Source of the DNA: Flavobacterium sp. KS-LB2
Lineage (GTDB): Bacteria > Bacteroidota > Bacteroidia > Flavobacteriales > Flavobacteriaceae
Assembly (NCBI RefSeq): GCF_036895565.1
Contig: NZ_CP145904.1
Location: forward strand, 3,286,001 to 3,350,000
Length of the DNA stretch: 64,000 nt
Direction of reading: 5' to 3'
Shown here in pieces: positions 35,716 through 44,925 of the stretch. Each line of letters starts with the position of its first letter. The first letter of the stretch is position 1. Below the pieces are notes generated by a model. That model was not told the origin of the DNA and ran no database searches. It worked only from the letters and a program-made list of their open reading frames with translations. Made by a program: the position numbers and the translations under genes.

Positions 35716-35725
35716 AAATTTGATC

Positions 35726-36196
35726 ATGGAAAAATATATAAATCGTTTAAAAAATACATTTTTAATATTTGGTTGTTTGACTTTGATTTTATTTTTACTG
35801 CACGAAAACAAACTACTTGTTCATGATATTAAGGGCTATCTAATGGCATTTGAAACTATATTGTTTTTTATTTTCATAGTTTCACTATATTCATTCTTTA
35901 TTTTATCAGATATTCAAAAAGACAAATTTATTTATCTGAGTTGGTTCAATTATATTCTACTAATTGCTTCTCTTTTATCTTTTAGCTACTGGGGTATAAT
36001 CTATCAAGATGCATTAGCGCTTCTTTTTCCGGCTTATTTTGCAATTATGACTATAATTAATTTAATAGTAATGTCAATCGTCTATCTAATCAAAAAAACA
36101 GGAGGTCAATATTTTTTTAAAGATTGGATTTTTTTTGTGGGCTTGATCGTTTTTTATATTGCCTATGGTATTATAAACAGGGAAATTAATTCTTAA
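35726..36196 (+). CDS. Five-helix membrane protein behind the lipoprotein gene
   Basis: The 156-residue product is almost wholly hydrophobic, with segments near residues 10-25, 40-60, 72-90, 95-116 and 126-145. It has Lys-rich loops and a short polar tail. The ATG at 35726 is preferred over a TTG at 35720. No family is recognised. It lies 10 nt after the lipoprotein gene and so is probably co-transcribed; a partner or immunity-type role is conceivable but only from position. Confidence 0.75.
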   Translation: MEKYINRLKNTFLIFGCLTLILFLLHENKLLVHDIKGYLMAFETILFFIFIVSLYSFFILSDIQKDKFIYLSWFNYILLIASLLSFSYWGIIYQDALALLFPAYFAIMTIINLIVMSIVYLIKKTGGQYFFKDWIFFVGLIVFYIAYGIINREINS

Positions 36197-36398
36197 ACAA
36201 AGAAAAAGCGGTTTTAAATTTTATTTACAACCGCTATAATTACAACATAAGTATACAGATTTATCAACTTTCGCCTATTGAACAAGTAGCATTCAGTATT
36301 ATGAAAACAAGCTTTAGGGTTTGTAATGTGACTTAATGGGTCTTTTCTGCAACGATAAAATTTATGTATCACTATTACAGTGCAGAACAATTAGTTCA

Positions 36399-36430
36399 TA
36401 AAAAAACCCATTCTTGCGAATGGGTTTTGC
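36399..36430. terminator. Intrinsic terminator, M13 peptidase / lipoprotein unit
   Basis: AAAACCCATTC and GAATGGGTTTT form an 11-bp stem around TTGC with A/T flanks. It lies between convergent genes, closest to the M13 peptidase stop. Confidence 0.8.
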
Positions 36431-36446
36431 TATAAATAGAAGTCAA

Positions 36447-38510
36447 TTACCAGATTCTTACACGCTTTTCAGGTGCAATATACATTCCGTCAGTTGCTTT
36501 GATATCGAACGCTTTATAGAACGTATCTATATTTTGCAAAGGAACATAAGCACGATACATTCCTGGAGAATGCGGGTCTGTTTTTACTTGATTTTTCAAG
36601 GCTTCATCACGCATTTTTGAACGCCAGATAGTTGACCAAGAAATAAAGAAACGTTGTTCTGGAGTATATCCGTCGATTAATCCCGGATTTCCGTTTTCTT
36701 TCAAATACAATTGTAAACCATCATAAGCAGCATTTACACCACCTAAATCTCCAATATTTTCACCCAATGTAAATTTACCATCTACGAAAGTTCCTGGAAT
36801 TGGTTCCAACGCACTGTACTGAGCAGCAAGTGCTCCAGTCAAAGCTGAGAATTGTTTCAAATCTTCGGCAGTCCACCAGTCTACTAAGTTTCCATCAGCA
36901 TTGTAACGGGAACCTGAATCGTCAAAACCATGAGATATTTCATGCCCAATAACCCCACCGATTCCACCATAATTTACGGCTTCATCCGCTTGGTAATTGT
37001 AAAAAGGCGGTTGCAAAATAGCTGCCGGAAATACAATTTCATTGTTTGATGGATTGTAATACGCGTTTACCGTTTGTGGTGACATTCCCCATCTTTCTTT
37101 ATCAACAGGCTTTTTCAACTCGGCTAAGTTTTCTTCAAAACGCCATTTTGCCATGTTTTTAGCATTTTCAAAATAGGTTCCACCTTCTTCTGGACTTTTA
37201 ATCGTCAAGGCTGAATAATCTTTCCATTTGTCAGGATAACCAATTTTAATTCTTGATTTATGCAATTTAGCAAGCGCGCTTACTTTTGTTTCTGCAGACA
37301 TCCAAGATAAATTATTGATTCTGTTTTCGAAAGCCAAGAAGATGTTTTTAATCATTTTTTCAGCTTTTACTTTGGCTTCAGCCGGAAATTTTTTCTCTAC
37401 ATATAATTTCCCTAAAGCTTCTCCAACTGCTCCATTGATGGTTTGAAGTGCTCTTTCATCACGTGGTCTCTGGCTTACAGCACCCGTTAACGTTCTTCCG
37501 TAAAACTCCCAGTTGGCGTTTTCAATTTCAGTTGATAATTGACTAGAAGCTCTGTTCAACAAACTCCAACGCATGTAGGCTTTCCATTCGTCTACTTTGT
37601 TTTCTTTCAACATACTTTCTAGCGCCGTCATGTATTTAGGTTGCGATACAATCACGGTATCTACTTTTGTTAGTCCAATTTTTGTGAAATAATTATTCCA
37701 ATTGATAGACGGAGTTAATTTACTCAATTCAGCCAAAGTCATTGGATTGTATGACTTACGACGGTCTCTACGTTCTACTCTATCCAATCTTGGTTTAGAC
37801 ATTGCAGTTTCAAGAGCTAGTATTTTCTCCGCATTTAGTTTGGCAACAGCCGGTTTATCACCTAGATATTGCAACATTTTAGCAACGTGTAAAACATATT
37901 TTGCACGTTTCTCTTTAGAATCGGCATCATCAGAAACATAATAATCTCTATCTGGCAAACCTACGCCACCTGGACCTAAATTAATCACGTTTCTACTACT
38001 GTTCTTTGCATCTGTTCCTACACCAGCACCCATAAATCCGATGCCACCAAAAGGTTCCATTTCAATTAATAATGCTTCTAAATCTTTAGCGTTTTTAACT
38101 GCGTCAATTTTCTTAAGATACGGTTTCAAAGGAGCAATACCCATCTTATTTCTTCCTACAGTATCTAAAATAGATTTGTATAAATTAATGGCTTTCCCTT
38201 GGTCTGTATTCGATTTGTAGCTTGGATTGGTAGTGGCTTCTTTTAAAATTGCCAATGCATCTGCATCTGTTCTTTGACGCAATTCGTCAAAACTACCCCA
38301 ACGAGTTCTGTCTCCTGGAATTTCCGTATTGTCCAACCAAGTTCCATTCACATAACGAAAGAAATCGTTACTTGGTTTCACGTTTTTATCCATGTAATTC
38401 ACATTGATTCCCGGTTCTTTAGCTGCCGGAGCATTCTGAGCTTGACTCACCGCAAAACCCATGATTGCGGGAATCACAAAAAGCAATTGCTTATTGCTGG
38501 TTTTTTTCAT
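36447..38510 (-). CDS. pepO: M13-family metallopeptidase (neprilysin/PepO-like)
   Basis: The 687-residue protein has a signal peptide (about 1-24, ending VSQAQ). The M13 N-terminal domain starts with NDFFRYVNGTWLDNTEIPGDR, and the catalytic domain has zinc motif VIGHEISHGFDDSG (HExxH), the third ligand Glu in FTLGENIGDLGGV, NAYYNPSNNEIVFPAAIL and the final RVRIW (usually C-x-V/I-W). It is a periplasmic or surface zinc endopeptidase for short peptides. It is transcribed alone from a TAGCTTTG box upstream. Confidence 0.93.
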   Translation of the reverse strand: MKKTSNKQLLFVIPAIMGFAVSQAQNAPAAKEPGINVNYMDKNVKPSNDFFRYVNGTWLDNTEIPGDRTRWGSFDELRQRTDADALAILKEATTNPSYKSNTDQGKAINLYKSILDTVGRNKMGIAPLKPYLKKIDAVKNAKDLEALLIEMEPFGGIGFMGAGVGTDAKNSSRNVINLGPGGVGLPDRDYYVSDDADSKEKRAKYVLHVAKMLQYLGDKPAVAKLNAEKILALETAMSKPRLDRVERRDRRKSYNPMTLAELSKLTPSINWNNYFTKIGLTKVDTVIVSQPKYMTALESMLKENKVDEWKAYMRWSLLNRASSQLSTEIENANWEFYGRTLTGAVSQRPRDERALQTINGAVGEALGKLYVEKKFPAEAKVKAEKMIKNIFLAFENRINNLSWMSAETKVSALAKLHKSRIKIGYPDKWKDYSALTIKSPEEGGTYFENAKNMAKWRFEENLAELKKPVDKERWGMSPQTVNAYYNPSNNEIVFPAAILQPPFYNYQADEAVNYGGIGGVIGHEISHGFDDSGSRYNADGNLVDWWTAEDLKQFSALTGALAAQYSALEPIPGTFVDGKFTLGENIGDLGGVNAAYDGLQLYLKENGNPGLIDGYTPEQRFFISWSTIWRSKMRDEALKNQVKTDPHSPGMYRAYVPLQNIDTFYKAFDIKATDGMYIAPEKRVRIW

Positions 38511-38536
38511 TTTTTTTAGTTTTTTAGTTATCTTAA

Positions 38537-38544
38537 CAAAGCTA
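38537..38544 (-). promoter_or_regulatory. Bacteroidota -7 box for the M13 peptidase gene
   Basis: The minus strand reads TAGCTTTG (TAnnTTTG), 27 nt before the ATG. No -33 element is clear. Confidence 0.45.
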
Positions 38545-38721
38545 TTAATAAATAATTTGATTTTTAGTTAAAATCTATTATTTACTAATACATGTTTTTT
38601 GACTCCAAAATTTATAAAAGGTTTAATCAAAAAAGACATTAATTTTACATCCTTTATTTCTAAGGAAATCTACCTAAAATAAGATTGTGTTAATTTGAAT
38701 TAAAAATAAAACTCGTTTTCG

Positions 38722-38729
38722 TATTTTTG
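38722..38729 (+). promoter_or_regulatory. Bacteroidota -7 box for the SCO-family gene
   Basis: TATTTTTG matches TAnnTTTG. A TTTG at 38694-38697 lies 24 bp upstream. The box covers a TTG (38727) that opens the longest frame, so the ATG at 38745 is the likely start. Confidence 0.5.
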
Positions 38730-38744
38730 CATGAAAATAGCATT

Positions 38745-39410
38745 ATGTTAGAATTTCTCAAAAAATACCGAATCTTTTTCGGAGTCTTCATTGTTCTTTC
38801 AGCAATCATTTTATCTTTATTTTATTCGGCTTTAAAGCCAAAAAAAACACTACCTATTTACAATCCAGTAGATGTAAATCCAGAACTAGTAGATAGTACC
38901 GTTCAATACATAAGCAAATACCACACGATTGCTGATTTTTCATTTACCAATCAAAACGGAAAAACCATAACCCAAAAAGATTATGAAGGCAAAATATATG
39001 TGGCTGATTTTTTCTTCACCACTTGCGGCTCTATTTGTCCTAAGATGACCACCAATTTATCTGACGTGCAAAAAGCGTTTGTCAATAATCCAAAGGTAAA
39101 ATTGCTATCATTTACCGTTTTCCCTGAGACGGATAGCGTTCCAGTTTTGAAGGCTTACGCCAAAAAACATCAGGTTGATGATACAAAATGGAATTTAGTC
39201 ACTGGAGACAAAAAAGAAATTTATACGATGGCCCGAAAATCATACTTGGCAGTAAAGCTGGGCAAACCAAGTGAACTTTACGATATGGTTCATACCGAAA
39301 ATTTTGTTTTGGTAGACACCAAAAAAAGAGTTCGTGGATTTTATGACGGAACTAATAAAGAGGACATCAAGCGCCTAATCGAAGACATTACTTTTTTAAG
39401 TAACGAATAA
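38745..39410 (+). CDS. SCO1/SenC-family copper-binding protein
   Basis: The 221-residue protein has an N-terminal membrane anchor (about 10-30) and a thioredoxin-fold domain with the Cu-site TTCGSICPKM (C-x3-C) and the distal His in MVHTENFVLVD. SCO proteins deliver copper to the CuA site of cytochrome c oxidase or act as thiol-disulfide chaperones, facing the periplasm. No oxidase genes are in the window. The start was moved from 38727 to 38745 because of the promoter box. Confidence 0.9.
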   Translation: MLEFLKKYRIFFGVFIVLSAIILSLFYSALKPKKTLPIYNPVDVNPELVDSTVQYISKYHTIADFSFTNQNGKTITQKDYEGKIYVADFFFTTCGSICPKMTTNLSDVQKAFVNNPKVKLLSFTVFPETDSVPVLKAYAKKHQVDDTKWNLVTGDKKEIYTMARKSYLAVKLGKPSELYDMVHTENFVLVDTKKRVRGFYDGTNKEDIKRLIEDITFLSNE

Positions 39411-39545
39411 AGTCCTTTTAACTGATGATAAATCACTTATAATCTGATTGAAAAGCCCGCAAAACAAACTAAAGGCCTAGTCTTAAAATTTATCCAAAAA
39501 AACTACAAAATTGAGAATTATCATTTTTTTTAGTATTATAATATG

Positions 39546-39553
39546 TACTTTTG
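39546..39553 (+). promoter_or_regulatory. Bacteroidota -7 box for feoAB
   Basis: TACTTTTG matches TAnnTTTG, 26 nt upstream of the feoA start codon. The -33 area is a T-run instead of a clear TTTG. Confidence 0.5.
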
Positions 39554-39567
39554 CAATCTTAATTCAA

Positions 39568-39578
39568 TCTAAATAAGA
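39568..39578 (+). promoter_or_regulatory. Candidate metal-responsive operator TCTAAATAAGA (feoA)
   Basis: TCTAAATAAGA is a degenerate inverted repeat (TCT-N5-AGA). The identical 11-mer lies within the promoter of the FecA-like receptor (41987-41997). Here it is in the expected 5' leader, directly before the start codon. It is proposed as a site for the DtxR/MntR-type regulator encoded at 44926. Confidence 0.45.
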
Positions 39579-39579
39579 C

Positions 39580-39819
39580 TTGCAAACAACGATACATTCT
39601 CTAAAAAAAGGTGAAAAGGCCATTATCAAAGATTTTGATATTGACCTTGTTCCATTAAAATTATTGGAAATGGGTTGTTTACCAGGAAATATGGTTGAAC
39701 TCCTTCAAATTGCTCCTTTTGGCGATCCTTTATACCTTAACATTAATGGTTCACATGTTGCTATCCGAGTAGAAACTGCTCGTGAGATTGAAGTTGAAAT
39801 ACTAAAAACCAACTTATAA
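39580..39819 (+). CDS. feoA: Ferrous iron transport protein FeoA
   Basis: The 79-residue SH3-like protein has the FeoA pattern SLKKGEKAIIKDF, LKLLEMGCLPGNMVELLQIAPFGDPLYLNINGSHVAIRVETAREIEV. FeoA is a small cytosolic partner thought to tune FeoB. The start is a TTG: no ATG occurs in frame before the middle of the domain, and the TTG gives the full family N-terminus. The stop overlaps the feoB ATG by one base (TAATG), so translation is coupled. Confidence 0.92.
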   Translation: MQTTIHSLKKGEKAIIKDFDIDLVPLKLLEMGCLPGNMVELLQIAPFGDPLYLNINGSHVAIRVETAREIEVEILKTNL

Positions 39820-41918
39820 TGACCAATCAAAATATCAATGTTGCTTTAATCGGGAATCCTAATACGGGTAAAACTTCCGTTTTTAATCAGTTGACAGGAC
39901 TGAATCAACAAGTGGGAAATTACCCTGGAATTACGGTTGAAAAAAAGATTGGTTTTTGTAAATTACCCAATAATGTAAAAGCAAACATTCTGGATTTACC
40001 TGGAACATACAGCTTGAATGCTAGCTCCATTGATGAAAATGTAGTCATTGAATTATTACTCAATAAAAACGATAAATTATATCCTGATGTAGCACTTGTG
40101 GTTACTGACGTTGAAAATCTAAAACGAAATTTACTGCTTTTCACCCAAATAAAAGATCTTGAAATTCCAACAATATTAGTCATCAACATGGCCGATAGAA
40201 TGAAATTTAAAGGAATCACTCTAGACATTCCGTATCTTGAAGAGCACTTAAAAACAAAAATTGCGCTTATTAGTTCAAGAAAAGGGTTTGGGATTGATGA
40301 ATTAAAAAGATTGATTGTCAGTTACAAAACCATCTCAAGTGAACCATGTTTGAATGCTTCAAGTATAGATCCAGAATATTTCAATACGCTCCGCAAAACA
40401 TTTCCCAACCAGCTTTTGTATAAATTATGGTTGGTCATCACTCAAGATGTTAACTTCTTGAATTTAGATCGAAATGAAATTCGAAATTCATTCACTAAAT
40501 CGCATTCTGATTTAAAGCGTTTGCAACAAAAAGAAACCATAAAACGCTATCAATTCATCAATGATGTCTTGAAACAAGGACTAAAAATTGACACCACTAT
40601 TGCTAAAGATTTCCGTAGCAAACTGGATCGTGTTCTGACACACAAAGTATGGGGATATGTAATTTTCTTCCTGATTTTGTTTGTTATTTTCCAATCTATT
40701 TTCGAATGGTCTAAAATTCCAATGGATTTTATCGATGCTTCTTTTGCATCATTGAGCACAATTGCTGCCGAAGAATTGCCAGCTGGAGTTTTGACCAATT
40801 TAATTTCGCAGGGTATCATTCCCGGAATAGGAGGAATTTTGATATTTATTCCACAAATTGCCTTCCTGTTTATGTTTATTTCGATTCTTGAAGAAAGTGG
40901 TTATATGAGCCGAGTAGTTTTCCTGATGGATAAAATCATGCGAAAATTTGGTTTATCAGGTAAAAGTGTGGTACCGCTTATTTCTGGTACCGCCTGCGCT
41001 ATTCCAGCAATTATGGCGACTCGAAATATCGAAAACTGGAAAGAAAGATTAATCACCATTCTGGTAACACCTTTTACAACCTGCTCTGCAAGACTTCCGG
41101 TTTACGCTATTATTATTGCCTTAGTAATTCCAGATACTCGCGTTTTTGGTTTTCTGAACATGCAAGGAATGACCTTGATGTTGTTGTACCTTCTAGGTTT
41201 TGGAATGGCTATTTTTTCTGCTTACATTTTGAATAAAATCCTTAAAATAAAAGGAAAAACATACTTCGTGGTAGAAATGCCAAATTACAAATTACCGCTT
41301 TTCAAGAACGTCGGAATCAATGTTATCGAGAAAACGAAAGCTTTTATTTTTGGTGCGGGAAAAATTATCTTAGCGATTTCTATTGTATTGTGGTTTTTAG
41401 CCTCTTATGGGCCGGGTGAAAAGTTCAATAATGCCGAAAACATTGTCATTCAAAATAACTTGAAAAATCCTTTGGCTACAGCCGAATTTGAAAATGCTGT
41501 TGCTTCACAAAAACTCGAAAACTCCTATATTGGCTTAATGGGAAAAACCATTGAACCAGCCATTTCTCCTTTAGGTTACGATTGGAAAATAGGAATTGCG
41601 ATTATTAGTTCGTTTGCGGCACGAGAAGTTTTTGTTGGAACCTTAGCTACAATTTATAGTGTGGGCGGAAGCGAAAATGAAGTGACAATCAAGAACAAAA
41701 TGGCCGCCGAGATCAATCCTGTAACTGGAGAAAAGATTTTCAACTTTGCCTCTGGAATATCATTGCTGTTGTTTTATGCTTTTGCCATGCAATGCGCCAG
41801 TACGCTTGCAGTTACTAAAAAAGAAACGAATTCTTGGAAATGGCCAGCAGGACAATTAATCTTCATGTCTGGGTTTGCATATGTGGTAGCATTGATAGCC
41901 TATCAAATTCTAAAATAG
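39819..41918 (+). CDS. feoB: Ferrous iron transporter FeoB
   Basis: The 699-residue protein has an N-terminal G domain with G1 GNPNTGKTS, G3 DLPGTYSL and G4 NMAD. A helical GDI-like domain follows (about 165-260), then eight or more transmembrane helices with two Gate domains, including GTACAIPAIMATR and TTCSARLPVYAII with their conserved Cys residues. It imports Fe(II) across the inner membrane in a GTP-dependent manner. It is coupled to feoA and probably shares metal regulation through the candidate operator upstream. Confidence 0.96.
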   Translation: MTNQNINVALIGNPNTGKTSVFNQLTGLNQQVGNYPGITVEKKIGFCKLPNNVKANILDLPGTYSLNASSIDENVVIELLLNKNDKLYPDVALVVTDVENLKRNLLLFTQIKDLEIPTILVINMADRMKFKGITLDIPYLEEHLKTKIALISSRKGFGIDELKRLIVSYKTISSEPCLNASSIDPEYFNTLRKTFPNQLLYKLWLVITQDVNFLNLDRNEIRNSFTKSHSDLKRLQQKETIKRYQFINDVLKQGLKIDTTIAKDFRSKLDRVLTHKVWGYVIFFLILFVIFQSIFEWSKIPMDFIDASFASLSTIAAEELPAGVLTNLISQGIIPGIGGILIFIPQIAFLFMFISILEESGYMSRVVFLMDKIMRKFGLSGKSVVPLISGTACAIPAIMATRNIENWKERLITILVTPFTTCSARLPVYAIIIALVIPDTRVFGFLNMQGMTLMLLYLLGFGMAIFSAYILNKILKIKGKTYFVVEMPNYKLPLFKNVGINVIEKTKAFIFGAGKIILAISIVLWFLASYGPGEKFNNAENIVIQNNLKNPLATAEFENAVASQKLENSYIGLMGKTIEPAISPLGYDWKIGIAIISSFAAREVFVGTLATIYSVGGSENEVTIKNKMAAEINPVTGEKIFNFASGISLLLFYAFAMQCASTLAVTKKETNSWKWPAGQLIFMSGFAYVVALIAYQILK

Positions 41919-41982
41919 AGCATTTCAGCTTCAAATTTCAGCACTGAACAAACGTTAAATCTGGTTATTATATTATTTTTAA

Positions 41983-42014
41983 TTTGTCTAAATAAGATTT
42001 GTGTTTTACTTTTG
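41983..42014 (+). promoter_or_regulatory. Promoter of the FecA-like receptor, TTTG-N20-TACTTTTG
   Basis: The -33 TTTG (41983-41986) and -7 TACTTTTG (42007-42014) are 20 bp apart. The ATG follows at 42039. The candidate operator TCTAAATAAGA fills the space just behind the -33 element, a typical repressor position. Confidence 0.7.
41987..41997 (+). promoter_or_regulatory. Candidate metal-responsive operator TCTAAATAAGA (receptor promoter)
   Basis: It is identical to the 11-mer before feoA and lies between the -33 and -7 elements. The extended word TTTGTCTAAAT also occurs at 47613-47623, upstream of the second receptor. Confidence 0.5.
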
Positions 42015-42028
42015 CACCGTAGAACCAA

Positions 42029-42039
42029 TCTAAATAAAA
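42029..42039 (+). promoter_or_regulatory. Second TCTAAATAAAA motif at the receptor start codon
   Basis: CAATCTAAATAA directly precedes the ATG, as CAATCTAAATAAGA directly precedes the feoA start codon. The last base overlaps the ATG. Confidence 0.35.
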
Positions 42040-44267
42040 TGAGAAATAGTTTACTTGCCGCTTCTTTACTAGTTACTACTTTTGTATTTGCACAAAAAAA
42101 AGAGCTTTCAAAAACTCAAAAAGATAGTATCGAAAGTTTAAATGAAGTTATTATTACCACCGATGCTATTGTAGGAAGTAAATTCAAAGCAAAAAACAAA
42201 GCGGGTTCCACTTATTTTATTTCTCCAAAAGAATTAAAAAGCTTTAACTATGATGATGTTTCTAGAATTTTAAGAACAGTTCCAGGAGTTACAATTCAGG
42301 AAGAAGATGGTTTTGGTTTACGACCAAACATTGGTATGAGAGGAACTAGCCCAAATAGAAGTGAGAAAATCACTTTGATGGAAGATGGAATTCTAATTGC
42401 TCCAGCTCCTTATGCCGCTCCAGCAGCTTATTATTTTCCAACAGTAAACAGAATGCAATCATTCGAAATATTGAAAGGCGGTAGCCAAATTCAATATGGT
42501 CCTTATACAACAGGAGGCGCTATAAATATGGTTTCGACCCAAATTCCAAGCCGTTTTTCGGGACGAATTATCGCTAGTATTGGTAGCTTTAATACTAAAA
42601 AAACCTATGTAAACATTGGTGATGAACATAAAAACTTTGGTTACGTATTAGAATACAACAACCGAAATTCAGATGGATTCAAAAAAATTGACAATAGCTC
42701 AAAAAACACCGGTTTTCAAGGAAATGATTATGTGGCTAAATTTAGAGTAAATACAAATGCTAATGCAAAAGTATACCAATCACTTACGGCAAAAATACAG
42801 TACAGCGAAGACTTAGCAAACGAAACATACCTTGGACTAACTGATACAGATTATGGTGCAAATCCCTTTAGAAGATATGTTGGCTCCAATGAAGATTATA
42901 TCGATACTGAACACCGTCAAATCATGTTAACACATTTAATTAAACCTTCTCAAAATCTTAGCATTACCACAAAAGCCTACAAAAACGATTTTGCTAGAAA
43001 CTGGTACAAATTAGATGCTTTACGTTTAGGAACATCTAGAGTAAGTATTAATAGTATTCTAGAAGATCCCGTTCGATTTAATGCAGAATATAGAGCAGTA
43101 ACAGGAGTTGACAATACGATTGATAATGCTTTACTGGTAAAAGCAAACAATAGAGAATACGAAGCAAAAGGGATACAAACCGTTGCAAACTATACTTTTG
43201 AAACAGGGAAAGTAAAACATGATATTGATTTTGGTATTCGCTACCATGAGGATTATGAAGATCGTTTTCAATGGGTAGATGGATACGCCATCCAAAACGG
43301 AGTGATGAATAGAACGAGTAGTGGAATTCCTGGAACTGATGCTAACAGAATCACAAAAGCGCAAGCCGTTGCTGCACATGTACTTTATAATTTGAACATT
43401 GATCGATTTACTTTTACACCTGGAATCCGCTATGAAGATATTAAATTAAATTCACTGAATTACGGTACAAATGACGTTAATAGAGTTGGTACAGCTTTGG
43501 CCAAAGCCAATAACAACATCAATGTATGGATTCCAGGAATGGGAATTTTGTACAAGATAAATGATGATTATAATGTATTTACAAGTATTCACAAAGGCTT
43601 TTCACCTCCAGGCATAACCGCAGGTGAAGATGCCGAAAATAGCTTAAACACGGAATTAGGTTTTCGCTTCCGTAAAAATGCATTACAAGGAGAAATCATT
43701 GGGTATTATAATAATTTTTCAAATCTTCAAGGTTCAGATTCCATGTCAGGTGGTGGAACAGGCACTGGTGACTTATTCAATGCTGGTGCAGCTGTCGTAA
43801 AAGGAATTGAATTACTGGCAACCTATGACGTTATCAACAACCGAGAAAAAGGGTTTAAAGTACCCGTAACCGTTTCTTACACTTTAACGGATACCGAATT
43901 GAAAAACAATTTTAACAGCACGATTTGGGGAACTGTAGAAAATGGAGATGAAATTCCATACATTGCCAAAAATCAAATTGCCATTACCACAGCATTTGAA
44001 ACTGAAAAACTCAATTTTGCCCTTAGCGGAAAATATGTTGATGCTTTTAGAACTTTAGCCGGAAATGGAACGATTCCAGCTGCTAATAAAGTACCTTCAA
44101 ACTTTATTATTGATTTCTCAGCTAAATACCATCTTACAAACAACATCAGTTTGATGGGTAACATTATAAATTTATTAGACAAAGAATATGCTGTTTCAAG
44201 AGTTCCAGCGGGATTAAGACCAGGTCAACCTTTTGGAATTAACTTTGGAATCATGGCTCAGTTGTAA
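42039..44267 (+). CDS. TonB-dependent receptor, FecA-like
   Basis: The 742-residue outer-membrane protein has a signal peptide (MRNSLLAASLLVTTFVFAQ), a short SLNEVIITTDA TonB-box region and a plug domain with LRTVPGVTIQEEDGFGLRPNIGMRGTSPNRSEK and GSQIQYGPYTTGGAIN. A 22-strand-type barrel follows, ending NFGIMAQL. The plug wording is that of FecA/YncD-like receptors for ferric siderophores or citrate. The position behind feoAB and the shared operator-like motif point to iron uptake. The start is placed at 42039 because 42012 lies within the promoter box. Confidence 0.9.
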   Translation: MRNSLLAASLLVTTFVFAQKKELSKTQKDSIESLNEVIITTDAIVGSKFKAKNKAGSTYFISPKELKSFNYDDVSRILRTVPGVTIQEEDGFGLRPNIGMRGTSPNRSEKITLMEDGILIAPAPYAAPAAYYFPTVNRMQSFEILKGGSQIQYGPYTTGGAINMVSTQIPSRFSGRIIASIGSFNTKKTYVNIGDEHKNFGYVLEYNNRNSDGFKKIDNSSKNTGFQGNDYVAKFRVNTNANAKVYQSLTAKIQYSEDLANETYLGLTDTDYGANPFRRYVGSNEDYIDTEHRQIMLTHLIKPSQNLSITTKAYKNDFARNWYKLDALRLGTSRVSINSILEDPVRFNAEYRAVTGVDNTIDNALLVKANNREYEAKGIQTVANYTFETGKVKHDIDFGIRYHEDYEDRFQWVDGYAIQNGVMNRTSSGIPGTDANRITKAQAVAAHVLYNLNIDRFTFTPGIRYEDIKLNSLNYGTNDVNRVGTALAKANNNINVWIPGMGILYKINDDYNVFTSIHKGFSPPGITAGEDAENSLNTELGFRFRKNALQGEIIGYYNNFSNLQGSDSMSGGGTGTGDLFNAGAAVVKGIELLATYDVINNREKGFKVPVTVSYTLTDTELKNNFNSTIWGTVENGDEIPYIAKNQIAITTAFETEKLNFALSGKYVDAFRTLAGNGTIPAANKVPSNFIIDFSAKYHLTNNISLMGNIINLLDKEYAVSRVPAGLRPGQPFGINFGIMAQL

Positions 44268-44287
44268 AAATTTGTAATTAGTTTAAC

Positions 44288-44317
44288 GCAAAAAGCAACC
44301 ATTCTGGGTTGCTTTTT
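44288..44317 (+). terminator. Intrinsic terminator after the FecA-like receptor
   Basis: AAAAAGCAACC and GGGTTGCTTTTT form a stem around ATTCT with a T-rich tail, 20 nt after the stop codon. Confidence 0.8.
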
Positions 44318-44331
44318 CTTATATTTATAGT

Positions 44332-44460
44332 ATGGATATTCAAGAAATTTTGGCTTTTTTAGCACTTGGAATTGCCCTTGCATTTTTGATTAAAAAATTC
44401 TTTATCAAAAAGAAAAAATCAGATAAAAACTGCGGCAGTGGCGATTGTGGTTGTAGTTAA
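44332..44460 (+). CDS. FeoB-associated Cys-rich membrane protein
   Basis: The 42-residue product has one N-terminal transmembrane helix (ILAFLALGIALAFLI), a Lys-rich stretch (KKFFIKKKKSDK) and a short Cys tail (NCGSGDCGCS). This is the pattern of the small FeoB-associated Cys-rich proteins, thought to replace FeoC in many bacteria; a role in iron delivery or redox sensing is inferred in the literature. It lies behind a terminator and thus may have its own promoter. It is convergent with the next gene, with stops two bases apart. Confidence 0.85.
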   Translation: MDIQEILAFLALGIALAFLIKKFFIKKKKSDKNCGSGDCGCS

Positions 44461-44462
44461 GA

Positions 44463-44879
44463 CTAGTTGTAGTAGCCTATTTTAATCCTATATTCATTAG
44501 GATTAATTTCAACCCCTTCTTTTGGATAAGGAAAAACACTAACACTTTTTACATTTTTCTGTTTTTCAGGCAAATATTTAGAAAACCATTGTTTATTTCC
44601 CTCTTGATCTTTTATTGAAAAAACCATCATATGCTCCTCCAATAATTTTGAATCTTTGTAAACAGCTACTACAGTAGAAACTTCTCCAGCCCAAATACAT
44701 GCAACACCTTCTGGGCAACGGGAATCATTAACAATCGCTTTTAAAACCAGAGTATATCCCTTTTTATTAAGGCACATTTTCTGAGTTATTTTTAGAAATC
44801 GAACCTTTTCAATTTTGGTTTTTTGACCGAAAGTTATCATACTAAAAATCAAAAAAAACAGTAGTAATGATTTTTTCAT
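44463..44879 (-). CDS. Exported protein with DSRCP...CIWAGE motif
   Basis: The 138-residue product has a signal peptide (MKKSLLLFFLIFSMITFGQ). The central NDSRCPEGVACIWAGEVSTVVAV is a motif I have seen in a family of small exported beta-sandwich proteins of unknown function; the two Cys probably form a disulfide. It lies between the Cys-rich Feo protein and the DtxR-type regulator, so a metal-related role is possible only by position. Confidence 0.72.
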   Translation of the reverse strand: MKKSLLLFFLIFSMITFGQKTKIEKVRFLKITQKMCLNKKGYTLVLKAIVNDSRCPEGVACIWAGEVSTVVAVYKDSKLLEEHMMVFSIKDQEGNKQWFSKYLPEKQKNVKSVSVFPYPKEGVEINPNEYRIKIGYYN

Positions 44880-44925
44880 ATTCTTTCCTTTTAAAATGGT
44901 TTCTCCAAAGATAAGTACTAAACAC

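Noticed and set aside
36414..36620. Plus-strand frame over the 3' end of the M13 peptidase gene
   Set aside because: It starts in a terminator hairpin and is antisense to the conserved C-terminus.
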